Positions 25,560 through 35,510 of a stretch of 64,000 nt of DNA are shown piece after piece. Both the position numbers and the translations under genes were made by a program. The stretch spans positions 310,001 to 374,000 of the forward strand of contig NZ_JAGENB010000001.1 in assembly GCF_019991125.1 (NCBI RefSeq), written 5' to 3'. This DNA comes from Phyllobacterium calauticae (GTDB lineage: Bacteria > Pseudomonadota > Alphaproteobacteria > Rhizobiales > Rhizobiaceae). The notes under the pieces were generated by a model. The model saw nothing but the letters and a program-made list of their open reading frames with translations, ran no database searches and was not told the origin of the DNA. The stretch's first letter is position 1. Each line of letters starts with the position of its first letter.

Positions 25560-25679
25560 GCGTGGTTCGACAAGCTCACCATGAGGGAGAGTGAGGGTTG
25601 CAGCGAGTTATATTCTCGCAATAGGGGTGACTAGTTTTGCAGCTACAATCTCCCTCATGGTGAGCTTGTCGAACCACGC
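25560..25679. repeat. 31-bp perfect inverted repeat with 58-bp spacer (element copy 1)
   Basis: The arms at 25560-25590 and 25649-25679 are exact reverse complements, containing GTGGTTCGACAAGCTCACCA. A near-identical pair lies at 35347-35468 and a single arm at 48625-48650. The spacer is unrelated between copies. It lies between the convergent permease and cysQ, so it may terminate transcription from both sides. The pattern suits a REP/MITE-like dispersed palindrome. Confidence 0.85.
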
Positions 25680-25699
25680 TCAACGGCAATGCAATCAAA

Positions 25700-26512
25700 C
25701 TATAACCTGCCCCAGGCCACGAAATCCGGATTGGCGAAATCGGCATCGTCGGCCTGATTGCGGCGGCCATAGGTCAGCGGATTGCCATCCAGCGTCAGGG
25801 TTATGCCTCCGGCAGCGCGCAGGACCGCATCGCCCGCCGCCGTATCCCATTCCATGGTCCGGCCGAAACGCGGGTAAATATCGGCCTCACCGCGCGCCAG
25901 AAGGCCGAATTTCAGTGACGACCCGACGGACACACAGTCGGCAATACGGAATTTTTCCAGATAGGCATCGGTTTCCGGCGTGCGGTGCGAGCGGCTGGCA
26001 ACGGCAATGAGATCGTCCGGACTGGTGCGGCAGCCTATGGCTTTGCGTGCGGTGACCGCACCGCCCTCGCCGACAGTAACTTCCTGCGCGCCGGCAGTGC
26101 CGCCCGTGAACAGCACACCGCGGACGGGGGCATAGACAACACCGAGAACGGGCGCCGCGTTTTCGATCAGCGCAATGTTGACGGTGAAATCACCGTTGCG
26201 GCTGACAAATTCCCGCGTTCCGTCGAGCGGATCGACCAGATAGAAGCGCGCACCGAGATCGCCGGGCACGTGGCCGCCGGAGATTTCCTCCTCCGCCACG
26301 ACGGGTATGTCAGGCGTCGCCCTGCGCAGAGCCGCCAGGATGATGGCTTCGGCGGCATGATCGGCTTCCGTGACCGGCGACTGGTCATCCTTCAGCGCGA
26401 AATCACAGCCCTCGGCGTAAATGCGCAGGATTTCCTGCCCGGCGGCAATGGCCGCTGTTTCCAGGACGGCAAGAAGGCTCGAATGGTCGAGGGTTGTAAG
26501 GGTTAGTGTCAT
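25700..26512 (-). CDS. cysQ: 3'(2'),5'-bisphosphate nucleotidase CysQ
   Basis: A 270-residue member of the inositol-monophosphatase-like, lithium-sensitive phosphatase family. It hydrolyses PAP/PAPS-type 3'-phosphates, removing the by-product of sulfate assimilation or sulfation. Motifs: SPVTEADHAAE, EEEISGG, the metal site DPLDGTREF and the C-terminal WDTAAGDAV. It starts three bases after the cysNC stop, so it is last in the cysD-cysNC-cysQ operon. This order supports a PAP/PAPS substrate over inositol phosphate. Confidence 0.9.
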   Translation of the reverse strand: MTLTLTTLDHSSLLAVLETAAIAAGQEILRIYAEGCDFALKDDQSPVTEADHAAEAIILAALRRATPDIPVVAEEEISGGHVPGDLGARFYLVDPLDGTREFVSRNGDFTVNIALIENAAPVLGVVYAPVRGVLFTGGTAGAQEVTVGEGGAVTARKAIGCRTSPDDLIAVASRSHRTPETDAYLEKFRIADCVSVGSSLKFGLLARGEADIYPRFGRTMEWDTAAGDAVLRAAGGITLTLDGNPLTYGRRNQADDADFANPDFVAWGRL

Positions 26513-26515
26513 CGC

Positions 26516-28453
26516 CTAAATCGACCACGAGCTTTGATCATAGTTGAAGATGATGCCGTGCTCGACCAGCAGCTTCTCCACCTCCGAGGCAAGTGCCTCC
26601 GTCGTGCGGCCGACCGTGTGCAGATGCAGTTCCGGATTCTCCGGCGCTTCATAGGGCGAGTCGACGCCGGTGAAATTCTTGATCTCGCCGCGCAGTGCCT
26701 TCGCGTAAAGCCCCTTCGGGTCACGCCGCGCGCATTCCTCGAACGGCGTATCGACGAAGATTTCGAGGAATTCGCCATCGGCCAGAAGCTCGCGCACCAT
26801 GCGGCGCTCCGAACGGAACGGCGAAATGAACGAGACCAGCACGATCAGCCCCGCATCCACCATCAACTTGGCGACTTCGCCGACGCGGCGGATGTTTTCC
26901 ACCCGGTCCTCTTCGGTGAAGCCGAGGTCGCGGTTGAGCCCGTGGCGCACATTGTCGCCATCGAGAATATAGGTGTGCTTGCCGAGCGACGACAGGCGTT
27001 TTTCAACGAGATTGGCGACCGTCGACTTGCCCGAACCGGACAGGCCGGTGAACCATATCACCGCCGGCTTCTGGTTCTTCTGGTCGGCGCGCGATGCCTT
27101 GCTGACATCCAGCGCCTGCCAATGCACGTTCGATGCGCGGCGCAGGCCGAAGTCGATCATGCCGGCGCCGACCGTCGCATTGGTCAGGCGGTCGATCAGG
27201 ATGAACGACCCGGTCGAGCGGTTCGACTTGTAGGGGTCGAAGGCAATCGGCTCCTGCGTTGAAATATTGACAACGCCGACTTCATTCAGGTCAAGCGATT
27301 TGGCCGCTTCCTGCGCGAAGCTGTTGATATCGATTCGGTATTTGAGATCGGTCACCGTGGCTGTCGCCTGATCGGTCTCGGTCCGCAGGATATAGGAACG
27401 GCCGGGGATCAGCGCATGTTCGGCAAACCAGACGAGATGCGCGGCAAACTGGTCCGCCACCTCGGGGCGGGCGCTGGGTGCCACCAGCATGTTGCCGCGC
27501 GACACCTCGACCTCGTCCTCCAGCACCAGCGTCACCGCCTGCCCTTCGACAGCCCGGTCAAGGTCGCCGTCCAAAGTCACCACACGCTTGACGCGCGAGG
27601 ACTTGCCGGACTTGGCAACCACCACCTCGTCTCCCGGCGCGACGACACCGGACGCGATGGTGCCGGAGAAGCCGCGGAAGTCGAGATTGGGCCGGTTGAC
27701 ATATTGCACCGGGAACCGGAACGGGCGCTCCTCATCCGCATCGGCAAGCGGCACGTCTTCGAGATGTTCGAGCAGCGCCGGGCCCTTGTACCAGGGCATG
27801 TTGGCGGAGGCGGAAATCACATTGTCGCCAAAGCGCGCCGAAAGCGGAATGGGCTGGATCGACTGGAAACCAAGCTTGCTGGCAAAGTCCTGGTAGTCGG
27901 CAACGATCCTGTCAAAAATCGCCTGGGAGTAATCGACGAGATCGATCTTGTTGATGGCCAGGACGATGTTGCGGATGCCGAGCAGCGAGGCGATGAAACT
28001 GTGGCGGCGTGTCTGCCGCAGGATGCCCTGCCGCGCGTCGACAAGCACGATGGCAAGATCGGCGGTGGAAGCGCCGGTCGCCATGTTGCGGGTATATTGC
28101 TCGTGGCCGGGCGTGTCGGCGACGATGAACTTGCGCTTGGGCGTCGAGAAGAAGCGATAGGCGACATCGATGGTGATGCCCTGCTCGCGCTCGGCTTCCA
28201 GACCATCGACCAGCAGCGCGAAATCGATGTCCTCGCCATTGGTGCCATGTTTGCGGCTGTCATTCTGCAGGGCGGCCAGCTGGTCCTCGAAGATCAGCTT
28301 GGTGTCGTAGAGCAGACGGCCGATCAGCGTCGACTTGCCGTCATCGACCGAACCGCAGGTGAGAAAGCGCAGCAGCGATTTCTTTTCCTGTTCGGCCATG
28401 TAGGCGCGGATTTCCTCGGCGGCGGAAGCCTCGATGGGGGCAACGGTGTTCAT
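26516..28453 (-). CDS. cysNC: Bifunctional sulfate adenylyltransferase large subunit/APS kinase
   Basis: A 645-residue fusion, the NodQ/CysNC type. The N-terminal EF-Tu-like GTPase has GSVDDGKST (34-42), DTPGHEQYT and NKIDL, and drives APS formation with CysD. From about residue 470 comes APS kinase (GLSGSGKST, then [22 protein letters not shown]), converting APS to PAPS. One base of the ATG overlaps the cysD stop region, indicating coupling. It feeds cysteine synthesis and sulfated glycans. A nod-specific role (nodPQ) is not supported because no nod genes are nearby. Confidence 0.92.
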   Translation of the reverse strand: MNTVAPIEASAAEEIRAYMAEQEKKSLLRFLTCGSVDDGKSTLIGRLLYDTKLIFEDQLAALQNDSRKHGTNGEDIDFALLVDGLEAEREQGITIDVAYRFFSTPKRKFIVADTPGHEQYTRNMATGASTADLAIVLVDARQGILRQTRRHSFIASLLGIRNIVLAINKIDLVDYSQAIFDRIVADYQDFASKLGFQSIQPIPLSARFGDNVISASANMPWYKGPALLEHLEDVPLADADEERPFRFPVQYVNRPNLDFRGFSGTIASGVVAPGDEVVVAKSGKSSRVKRVVTLDGDLDRAVEGQAVTLVLEDEVEVSRGNMLVAPSARPEVADQFAAHLVWFAEHALIPGRSYILRTETDQATATVTDLKYRIDINSFAQEAAKSLDLNEVGVVNISTQEPIAFDPYKSNRSTGSFILIDRLTNATVGAGMIDFGLRRASNVHWQALDVSKASRADQKNQKPAVIWFTGLSGSGKSTVANLVEKRLSSLGKHTYILDGDNVRHGLNRDLGFTEEDRVENIRRVGEVAKLMVDAGLIVLVSFISPFRSERRMVRELLADGEFLEIFVDTPFEECARRDPKGLYAKALRGEIKNFTGVDSPYEAPENPELHLHTVGRTTEALASEVEKLLVEHGIIFNYDQSSWSI

Positions 28454-29358
28454 CAGAAATAGCCCTCGCGCTTCTTCTTCTCCATCGAACCGGCTTCATC
28501 CTTGTCGATCATGCGGCCCTGCCGTTCGGAGGTGCGGGCAATCAGCATTTCGCTGACGATTTCCGGCAAGGTCACCGCATCGGATTCAATCGCACCGGTC
28601 AAGGGATAGCATCCGAGCGTGCGAAAGCGAACAAGCTTCTCCTGCAGCTTTTCGCCGGGCAGCAGCTGCATGCGCTCGTCATCGCGCATGATCAGCATGC
28701 CGTCGCGCTCCACCACCGGCCGCTTGGCGGCGTAATAGAGCGGGACGATCGGGATGTTCTCCTGCAGGATGTACTGCCAGACATCGAGCTCGGTCCAGTT
28801 GGAGATCGGGAAAACGCGGATGGATTCGCCCTTGGCGACCCGCGTGTTGTAGATCTTCCACATTTCCGGGCGCTGGTTCTTCGGGTCCCAGGAATGCTGC
28901 GCGTTGCGGAAGGAGAAAATGCGCTCCTTGGCCCGCGACTTCTCCTCGTCGCGCCGCGCGCCGCCGAAGGCTGCATCGAAGCCGTATTTGTCGAGCGCCT
29001 GCCGCAGGGCGACGGTCTTCATGATATGAGTATGGGTGTTCGATCCATGCACGAAGGGGCTGATGCCCTGGTCGATGCCGTCCTGGTTGCTGTGCAGCAG
29101 CAGGTCGAAGCCGAGACGTTTCGCTTCTGAATCACGAAACGCGATCATCTCCTTGAATTTCCACGTGGTATCCACATGCAGGAACGGAAACGGCGGTTTG
29201 GCCGGATAAAAGGCCTTCATCGCCAGATGCAGCATCACGGAGGAATCCTTGCCGATCGAATACAGCATCACCGGCTTGGTGAATGTTGCGGCAACCTCGC
29301 GGAAAATATGGATCGCTTCGGCTTCAAGACGCTGAAGGTGCGTCAGGCTCTTGGTCAT
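28453..29358 (-). CDS. cysD: Sulfate adenylyltransferase small subunit CysD
   Basis: A 301-residue ATP-pyrophosphatase-fold enzyme joining ATP and sulfate to give APS, with CysN as GTP-driven partner. It begins [21 protein letters not shown], shows the PP-loop [13 protein letters not shown], then [16 protein letters not shown], and ends EKKKREGYF, all family hallmarks. ATG 29358 is taken; an in-frame GTG lies at 29367. First gene of the sulfate activation operon. cysH and the sulfate transporter genes are not in this window. Confidence 0.93.
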   Translation of the reverse strand: MTKSLTHLQRLEAEAIHIFREVAATFTKPVMLYSIGKDSSVMLHLAMKAFYPAKPPFPFLHVDTTWKFKEMIAFRDSEAKRLGFDLLLHSNQDGIDQGISPFVHGSNTHTHIMKTVALRQALDKYGFDAAFGGARRDEEKSRAKERIFSFRNAQHSWDPKNQRPEMWKIYNTRVAKGESIRVFPISNWTELDVWQYILQENIPIVPLYYAAKRPVVERDGMLIMRDDERMQLLPGEKLQEKLVRFRTLGCYPLTGAIESDAVTLPEIVSEMLIARTSERQGRMIDKDEAGSMEKKKREGYF

Positions 29359-29739
29359 GAAAATCACTGTCCACTGTTTTTCGGCGTCTTACGATGTGCC
29401 GATACGTGCGGCAACCATAGTGGAACGCATCGCCGGAAGAAAAGGATGGTTTCACAACCCGGGGCAAATTCGCGCCAATTTATTGCTGCCGGCACAATGA
29501 ATGAAAGAACTTCATTCCAGCGAAGCGGAATACGGGAGTCCGGCTTTTTTAAAAATGCGGATCCGTGGAAAATTGATCCACCCTGATTTCCGCTGCCCGG
29601 CCGTGCCTTCCCTCACGTTTTGCGTCGTTGAAATGCGGCCAAACGTCTATGATATTAGTCTAACAATGCGATTGACCAGGATCAGCAACTCTCATAGATG
29701 GACTGGCAATTTAACAATTTTTTTCCGCTGGAATAGTTC
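29359..29739. promoter_or_regulatory. AT-rich divergent intergenic region with a candidate promoter
   Basis: About 380 bp without a supported gene between cysD and the glycosyltransferase. TTGACC at 29672-29677 and ATAGAT at 29694-29699 (16-bp spacer) could be the promoter for the rightward gene. The cysD promoter must lie in the left part but no clear -35/-10 pair or CysB/CysR-type site stands out. The composition is visibly lower in GC than the flanking cysD gene. Confidence 0.35.
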
Positions 29740-30537
29740 ATGGATATTTGCACCTTCTGGTATGGCCCGCGCCTTCGGGAGGTGGACCGGGTCTGTCTGG
29801 CATCGATGGTGATGACCGGACAGCGGGTGAAACTATACGCGTTCGACGAGATCGCAAACCTTCCCAAGGGCATCGAGATTTGCGATGCGGCGCCGATACT
29901 GGACAAAAAATATCTTCGGCGCATCGACCCGGATTTTCCCGATATCGAGAACCCCGGCCACGTCGTATCCCAGTTCAGCGACCTGTTTCGCGTCACGTTG
30001 ATGAAGAAACAGCAGGGCCTTTGGCTTGATACCGACATCTATCTGATGAAGCAGTTTCATCCGGCGACCGACAAGCCTTACCTCGCCCGGGAAAACCACT
30101 TCCGCCTCGGCGTATCGGCGATGTACCTGCCGCCGGACAATCCTGTCATCGGTGAGTTCGACGCCTATATGGAAGGAACGGTCGTCGTTCCGCCATGGCT
30201 GGGATTTCGCCGCCGCGTCATGCGCCCGGCATGGTTCCGCATGACCGGACAGAAGGTAACCCCGGCCACCATCGGCATCACCGCCTTCGCCAATGACGGC
30301 ATTTCACGCATGGCCAAGCGTTACGGTTTCTTCAAGGATGCCGCGCCGAAGGAAAATTTCTACTACTGGACGGCGCGCGATGCCTTGCGCATCTTTGACC
30401 CGGCCTTTGGACTGGAACCGCTCGACCATCCGGATTTCATCGGGTTCCACGTTCACAAGAAAGACCCGACCAACCAGCCCCTCGTTCCCGGCAGTTTTTA
30501 CCACTGGGCTGCCAACCGCGTCGCGGATTATCTGTAG
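29740..30537 (+). CDS. DXD-motif glycosyltransferase (GT32/capsular polysaccharide-like)
   Basis: A 265-residue GT-A fold transferase of the family with a sugar-binding DXD region. It begins MDICTFWYGPRLREVDRVCL, continues with HVVSQFSDLFRVTLMKKQQG and the metal/nucleotide-sugar motif WLDTDIYL, and ends with a C-terminal FYHWAANRV. Such enzymes add a hexose to lipopolysaccharide or capsule. No signal or membrane segment is seen. It is monocistronic between the sulfate operon and the ribose-type importer, without other glycan genes next to it. The ribosome-binding site is weak. Confidence 0.8.
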   Translation: MDICTFWYGPRLREVDRVCLASMVMTGQRVKLYAFDEIANLPKGIEICDAAPILDKKYLRRIDPDFPDIENPGHVVSQFSDLFRVTLMKKQQGLWLDTDIYLMKQFHPATDKPYLARENHFRLGVSAMYLPPDNPVIGEFDAYMEGTVVVPPWLGFRRRVMRPAWFRMTGQKVTPATIGITAFANDGISRMAKRYGFFKDAAPKENFYYWTARDALRIFDPAFGLEPLDHPDFIGFHVHKKDPTNQPLVPGSFYHWAANRVADYL

Positions 30538-30585
30538 GCGTCCTTAGGCAGCGTTCCGTTCGCACGCAGCCCGCCCATCTCTTGA

Positions 30586-30675
30586 ATGAAACGTTTCATG
30601 TTGACAAATCCGTGATCTTCGGGCTCCTATTGAGCTGAGACGCCGTTATTGCGCCCGCGCAATGAAACGTTTCAT
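30586..30675 (+). promoter_or_regulatory. Promoter with two LacI-type operators before the first sugar importer
   Basis: The 14-bp perfect palindrome ATGAAACGTTTCAT occurs at 30586-30599 and again at 30662-30675. Between them TTGACA (30601-30606) and TCCTAT (30625-30630) form a promoter with an 18-bp spacer. One operator abuts the -35 box and the other lies about 30 bp beyond the -10. Their 76-bp spacing is close to seven helical turns, suiting a repression loop. The same palindrome stands before the leftward importer operon. Confidence 0.75.
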
Positions 30676-30735
30676 CGCCATGTTGGAGGACGTGGCAAAC
30701 CGCTGAACGTCTTTTGTCATTCTGGGAGGAATACA

Positions 30736-31671
30736 ATGAAATTCGCACGTTTTATTGCCGCCAGCCTTCTGGCCGGCACGCTCGCCATGCCTGCAGCCAG
30801 CTATGCCGCCGACAAGCCCGTCGTCGGGCTTGTGATGAAATCCCTTGCCAACGAATTCTTCAAGAACATGCTCGAGGGCGCAAAGGCCCACGAGGCCAAG
30901 CGCGGCGACTACACGCTGAAAGCCGTCGGCATGCAGTCCGAGACCGATGTCGAGACGCAGATCAATGCCATCGAGAGCTTCATCACCCAAAAGGTCGATG
31001 CCATCGTTGTTGCGCCGTCCGATTCCCGCGCGCTCGTTCCGCCGATCAAGCGAGCCGTGGATGCCGGTATCACTGTCGTCAATTTCGACGTGGCGCTCGA
31101 TGACAAGGCTAAGCAGGAGGCAGGCCTGAAACTCGCCTTTGTCGGCCCTGATAACCGCGAAGGCGCCAAGTTGGCCGGCGATGCGCTGGCCAAGAAGCTC
31201 GGTGCAGGCGCCAAGGTCGTCATCATCGAAGGCAATCCGGGCGCCGACAATGCGGCCCAGCGCAAGCTCGGCTTCATGGACTCCGTCACGGCGGGCAAGC
31301 TCGACCTGCTCGACTCGCGCACCGCCCACTGGGAAACCGAAGAAGCCAACACCGTATTCTCCAACATGCTGACCGCCCATCCGGATATCCAGGGCGTGAT
31401 GGCGGCCAATGACTCCATGGTCCTCGGCGTCGTCAAGGCCATCGAGGCGGCGGGCAAAACAGGCAAGATCGAAGTCGTCGGCTTTGACAACATCCCGGCT
31501 GTCCAGCCGCTGCTGAAGGAAAAGAAGCTGCTTGCCACGGTCGACCAGTTCGGCCAGCAGATGGCCGCCAACGCCATCGACAAGGCGCTTGGTGTCGTGG
31601 CCGGCGGCAAGCCGCTTGAAGGCTGGGTCAAGACCGACATCAAGCTCGTGACATCGGACGACGTGAAGTAA
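30736..31671 (+). CDS. Sugar ABC transporter substrate-binding protein, ribose (RbsB) class
   Basis: A 311-residue periplasmic protein of the type I (RbsB/LacI-like) class. The signal peptide ends PAASYAAD. Body markers are VVGLVMKSLANEFFKNM, DAIVVAPSDSRALVPPI, VIIEGNPGADNAAQRKLGF and GFDNIPAVQPLLKEKKL. GGGAGGA six bases upstream fixes ATG 30736, although the frame is open from 30649. First gene of the operon with an ATPase and a permease, under two LacI-type operators. Ribose, allose and polyols are possible ligands. Confidence 0.9.
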   Translation: MKFARFIAASLLAGTLAMPAASYAADKPVVGLVMKSLANEFFKNMLEGAKAHEAKRGDYTLKAVGMQSETDVETQINAIESFITQKVDAIVVAPSDSRALVPPIKRAVDAGITVVNFDVALDDKAKQEAGLKLAFVGPDNREGAKLAGDALAKKLGAGAKVVIIEGNPGADNAAQRKLGFMDSVTAGKLDLLDSRTAHWETEEANTVFSNMLTAHPDIQGVMAANDSMVLGVVKAIEAAGKTGKIEVVGFDNIPAVQPLLKEKKLLATVDQFGQQMAANAIDKALGVVAGGKPLEGWVKTDIKLVTSDDVK

Positions 31672-31684
31672 CACGGGGTAAACC

Positions 31685-31712
31685 GCGGCTGTGTCTGGTT
31701 CGGCACAGCCGC
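31685..31712 (+). other. Intercistronic hairpin after the binding-protein gene
   Basis: GCGGCTGTG (31685-31693) and CACAGCCGC (31704-31712) form a perfect 9-bp stem with a 10-nt loop, right after the binding-protein stop. Such hairpins commonly lower expression of the ATPase relative to the binding protein. The second importer operon has one at the same place. Confidence 0.55.
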
Positions 31713-31723
31713 CAACCGGGTCG

Positions 31724-33304
31724 ATGATCATGGAAAACACTGACATGGCAGGCGCAGCCGCTCCGGCACCGGCCGGTGCTGGTGCCGAGCCGGTGCTCGA
31801 ACTCTCCGGCGTCAAGAAGCGCTTCGGCGGCGTTGTCGCCCTCAACGGCGTCAGCTTTTCGCTGCGCCCCAGCGAGGTGCATGCGCTGGTCGGTGAAAAT
31901 GGCGCGGGCAAGTCGACGCTGATCAAGATCCTGTGCGGGATCATCCAGCGGGATGCCGGGGAAATCACACTCGACGGCGGGACCTATGATCCGCACACGC
32001 CGGGCGATGCGAAGAAGGCCGGCATTCAGGTGGTCCACCAGGAATTCAACCTGCTGCCCTACCTCTCCGTTGCCGAAAACATCTGCTTTGAAGACATGCC
32101 GCGCAAGGCGTTCGGCATGGTTGATTATCCCACGCTCTATGCAAAAGCCCGCAAGGCGCTCGATGCCATCGGGCTGGGGGATGTCGATGTGCGCCGCCCT
32201 GTGGAATCCCTCGGCGTGGCGCACCGCCAGCTGGTGGAAATCGCCCGCGCGCTGATGGGCGAAAGCCGCATTCTCATTCTCGACGAGCCGACCGCAACCC
32301 TGACCGCGCGTGAGACCGAACGGCTGTTCCAGATCATCGCCGCCCTGAAGGCCAAGGGTGTCGCTGTCGTGTTTGTCTCACACCACCTCAACGAGGTTTT
32401 CTCCATCTGTGATCGGGTCACGGTCCTGCGCAACGGCGAATCCGTCATGACGGCGGATATTGCGGCAACGACGACCGATCAGTTGGTTACCAACATGGTC
32501 GGGCGCCAGCTTGCCGCAGCCATGGCCGCCGCGCGCGATCTCGACACGAGCGGCCGCACCGCACTTTCCCTGCGCAACCTGCGCCATCCCGCCTCCCCGC
32601 ACGCGGAAGGCGTTTCGTTCGATCTGCATTACGGTGAAATCCTCGGCATCGCCGGACTGGTCGGCTCCGGCCGCACCGAACTGCTGCGCTCGATTTTCGC
32701 CGCCGACCTGCCGCTGTCCGGCACGATTGAACGCGACGGCCAGCCGCGCCACTACCGCAATCCCAAGCAGGCCATTCGTGACGGCATCGGCTTCGTCACG
32801 GAAGATCGCAAGGAGGAAGGCCTGATCCTCGGCATGGCAATTGCGGCCAATGTCACGCTGGCGAGCCTGCGCAAGGTTTCGCGGCTCGGCCTTCTCGACA
32901 AACGCGAGGAAACCCGGCTGACGCGCGCGCTCGGCGGCGAGATCAAGCTGAAATACGGTGACACTGCCGATGCGGTCTCCACGCTGTCGGGCGGGAACCA
33001 GCAAAAGGTCGTCCTGGCCAAATGGCTGGCGAACAACCCGAAAATCCTGCTGCTCGACGAGCCGACCCGCGGCGTCGATGTGGGCGCCAAGGCCGAAATC
33101 TATGCGCTGCTGCGCGGCCTTTCGGAAAAGGGGCTGGCGCTGCTCATCGTCTCGTCGGAACTGCCCGAGCTCATCACCCTCAGCGACCGCATCCTCGTCA
33201 TGTCGAAACACCGGATTGCCGGTGAAGTGGTACGCGCGGACTTTTCCGAAGAGCGCATTTTGAACTTTGCCTACAAGGACGAACGCAACCATGGACACCA
33301 CTGA
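31724..33304 (+). CDS. Sugar ABC transporter ATP-binding protein (RbsA class, two ATPase domains)
   Basis: About 526 residues with two ATP-binding cassettes. The first has Walker A GENGAGKST and Walker B LILDEPTATLT. The second has the degenerate Walker A GLVGSGRTE typical of the class, the signature LSGGNQQKV and Walker B LLLDEPTRGVDVGAK. An Ala/Pro-rich N-terminal tail (AGAAAPAPAGAGAEP) precedes the first domain. Start candidates are ATG 31724, ATG 31730 and GTG 31691; the hairpin ending at 31712 argues against the last. It overlaps the permease start by 14 bases. Confidence 0.92.
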   Translation: MIMENTDMAGAAAPAPAGAGAEPVLELSGVKKRFGGVVALNGVSFSLRPSEVHALVGENGAGKSTLIKILCGIIQRDAGEITLDGGTYDPHTPGDAKKAGIQVVHQEFNLLPYLSVAENICFEDMPRKAFGMVDYPTLYAKARKALDAIGLGDVDVRRPVESLGVAHRQLVEIARALMGESRILILDEPTATLTARETERLFQIIAALKAKGVAVVFVSHHLNEVFSICDRVTVLRNGESVMTADIAATTTDQLVTNMVGRQLAAAMAAARDLDTSGRTALSLRNLRHPASPHAEGVSFDLHYGEILGIAGLVGSGRTELLRSIFAADLPLSGTIERDGQPRHYRNPKQAIRDGIGFVTEDRKEEGLILGMAIAANVTLASLRKVSRLGLLDKREETRLTRALGGEIKLKYGDTADAVSTLSGGNQQKVVLAKWLANNPKILLLDEPTRGVDVGAKAEIYALLRGLSEKGLALLIVSSELPELITLSDRILVMSKHRIAGEVVRADFSEERILNFAYKDERNHGHH

Positions 33305-34292
33305 TTTGACCACGGCACAGGCGGGCAGTAAAACCATCGCCACCACGACCAAGACCGTGCTGCGCGAAGCGGGCATCGGCATCGCGCTCATCGCGCTGAT
33401 CATCGTGTTTTCCTTCACGCCGCACTTCCTGTCCTCCAGCAATGTCACCAATATCCTGACGCAGGTGACGATCAATCTGGTGCTTTCCATCGGCATGACC
33501 TTCGTCATCCTCATCGGCGGCATCGATCTTTCGGTGGGCTCCGTCCTGTCCTTCTGCGCCGTCGTGGCTGGTACGGTGATGACGCTGCCGGGGCTCGATC
33601 CCGCCGTGGCCGTGTTCCTCGCCACCATCAGCGCCATCGTGGCCGGGATCGGGTTCGGCCTCCTCAACGGCCTGATCAGCGCCTGGTGGGCAATCCCCTC
33701 CTTCATCGTCACGCTGGGCACGCTCAACATTGCCCGCGGCGCGGCACTGCAGGTGACCAATGCATCGACCATCTATTCCTTCCCAGCCGCCTTCAACGCC
33801 TTCGGCTCGCAGACGTTCTACGGCATTCCGCTGCTGTTCCTGATCGCACTGGTGCTGGTGGCAATCGGCTGGTTCGTGCTGACCAAGACCGTGTTCGGCC
33901 GCGTGCTCTACGGCATCGGCAACAATGAGGAAGCGGCCCGTCTCGCCGGCCACAACGTGTTCTTCTACAAGGTGGCTGCATTCACCATCTGCGGCGTTCT
34001 CGTCGGCATCGGCGCCATCATCTACATGGCCCGCCTGAACATCGCCAGCCCGATCATCGGCATCGGCTTCGAGCTCAATGCCATTGCCGCTGTCATCATC
34101 GGCGGCACCAGCCTGAGCGGCGGACGCGGCAGCATTGTCGGCACCCTGCTCGGCGCCTGCATCATCGGCGTGCTCGCCAACGGCCTCATCCTGCTCGGTC
34201 TCAGCGATTTCATGCGCCAGATGATCACCGGATTTGTGATTATCCTTGCAGTAATCCTTGACAAATATCGTGAAAGATTGACGAAAGCATAA
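33291..34292 (+). CDS. Sugar ABC transporter permease (RbsC class)
   Basis: A 333-residue permease with eight to ten hydrophobic helices. Family landmarks are GMTFVILIGGIDLSVGSVLS, FIVTLGTLNIARGAAL, GRVLYGIGNNEEAARLAG and IIGGTSLSGGRGSIVGTLLG. AAGGA nine bases before ATG 33291 supports this start inside the end of the ATPase gene. It is the only permease gene in this arm, so it probably works as a homodimer. Confidence 0.92.
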   Translation: MDTTDLTTAQAGSKTIATTTKTVLREAGIGIALIALIIVFSFTPHFLSSSNVTNILTQVTINLVLSIGMTFVILIGGIDLSVGSVLSFCAVVAGTVMTLPGLDPAVAVFLATISAIVAGIGFGLLNGLISAWWAIPSFIVTLGTLNIARGAALQVTNASTIYSFPAAFNAFGSQTFYGIPLLFLIALVLVAIGWFVLTKTVFGRVLYGIGNNEEAARLAGHNVFFYKVAAFTICGVLVGIGAIIYMARLNIASPIIGIGFELNAIAAVIIGGTSLSGGRGSIVGTLLGACIIGVLANGLILLGLSDFMRQMITGFVIILAVILDKYRERLTKA

Positions 34293-34349
34293 GGGGAAAA
34301 CAGAGTTGTCCGCATTGGTCGGCACCCGCAACAGGTCAGGCATGGGAAG

Positions 34350-35333
34350 ATGGTCAACATCAAGGATGTAGCAGCACGGGCCAATGTTTCCGTCGGCACT
34401 GTTTCACGCGTTCTGGCGAAGAACGAGACCGTCGGCAAGGAACTGCGCGAACTGGTGGAAGCCACCATTCGCGAACTGAATTTCCGGCCGAACGGCGTCG
34501 CGCGCGGTCTGCGCCGCAGCCGCACGGACATGATCGGCCTCGTCATTCCCGATATCACCAACCCGTTCTTTGCCGAACTGGCAAAACATGTGGAGGCGAT
34601 TGCCTCGCAGGCCGGTTTCTCGGTGCTGCTGTCGATCACCAATGACGATCCGAAGATCGAACTGGCGCAGATCGACAGCCTGCTCAAAAGCTATCCCACC
34701 GGCCTCATCGTCGTGCCGACGCAGTTCGGTGCCTCAAAGGGCTGGAGCAGCGACGTGGCGACGGTTGCCGTCGACCGGCGCTTTACCGGATTGCCGCTCA
34801 TTTCCGTCAATCACTACCGGGGAGCAGCGCTTGCCGCTGCGCATCTCGTGGCGCTCGGCCATGAGCGTATTGCCTATATCGCCGGTTCCGCCGATGCGCC
34901 GGTTTCGCGCGAACGGCGCGCCGGTTTCCTCAACATGCTTGGCACGGCAGGCGTGCGCTGCGAGGCGGTCGAGGGCCATTTCGACTATGCGTCGGGCGAA
35001 ACGCTCGGGCGCTTCCTGCTCGACCGTCCGCCGCATGAGCGCCCGACCGCCATTGCCACGGCCAGCGACCAGCAGGCCATCGGCCTTCTGCGCGCCGCCA
35101 GCGATCTCGACCTCAAGGTGCCGGACGACGTGTCGATCATCGGGTTCGACGATATTCCGCTGGCCAATCTGGTGACGCCGCGCCTGACCACCATCAGCCA
35201 GCCCGTCGAGCAGATCGCCGCGCGGGCGTTTGCCGCCATCACGGGTGCCGACAATGTGCCTCTGCAGGATGACTATCTCGAGGCAACGCTGGTGGTGCGG
35301 GGTTCGACGGCTGCACCGCGCCGGGACGTCTGA
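34350..35333 (+). CDS. LacI-family regulator, probable repressor of both sugar importers
   Basis: A 327-residue LacI/GalR repressor: N-terminal HTH VNIKDVAARANVSVGTVSRVL with hinge NFRPNGVARGLR, then a periplasmic-binding-protein-like sensor (MIGLVIPDITNPFF, ASDQQAIGLLRAA, VSIIGFDDIPLANLVTPRLTT). It lies 57 bp after the permease gene and probably belongs to that operon. The palindrome ATGAAACGTTTCAT, with its central CG, is a typical LacI-family operator. It occurs twice before the operon start and once before the leftward importer operon, so one sugar probably induces both. Confidence 0.9.
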   Translation: MVNIKDVAARANVSVGTVSRVLAKNETVGKELRELVEATIRELNFRPNGVARGLRRSRTDMIGLVIPDITNPFFAELAKHVEAIASQAGFSVLLSITNDDPKIELAQIDSLLKSYPTGLIVVPTQFGASKGWSSDVATVAVDRRFTGLPLISVNHYRGAALAAAHLVALGHERIAYIAGSADAPVSRERRAGFLNMLGTAGVRCEAVEGHFDYASGETLGRFLLDRPPHERPTAIATASDQQAIGLLRAASDLDLKVPDDVSIIGFDDIPLANLVTPRLTTISQPVEQIAARAFAAITGADNVPLQDDYLEATLVVRGSTAAPRRDV

Positions 35334-35346
35334 AGGCGTTGGGTGG

Positions 35347-35468
35347 TGCGTGGTTCGACAAGCTCACCATGAGGGAAGTGGTCTGGTACAAGGTTAATCA
35401 CAAACGCTGCAGAACATAGTTTCCTGCAGCTCGTTCCATCCCTCATGGTGAGCTTGTCGAACCACGCA
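35347..35468. repeat. 30-bp perfect inverted repeat with 62-bp spacer (element copy 2)
   Basis: The arms at 35347-35376 and 35439-35468 are exact reverse complements and share their core with the repeat at 25560-25679. It sits between the convergent LacI gene and the mutarotase gene, as copy 1 does between two convergent genes. The spacer contains its own small inverted pair, CTGCAG flanked by an AT-rich stretch. Confidence 0.85.
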
Positions 35469-35510
35469 TCACGCTTAGTGCAACGGCAACGGCAACGGCA
35501 ACAAAAGATT

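Noticed and set aside
25560-25679. Reading the inverted repeat as an insertion sequence
   Set aside because: The 58-bp spacer cannot code for a transposase and no target-site duplication is apparent.
26516-29358. Naming the sulfate genes nodP/nodQ
   Set aside because: The fusion is the same type, but there are no nod genes or nod boxes in view and cysQ completes a housekeeping operon.
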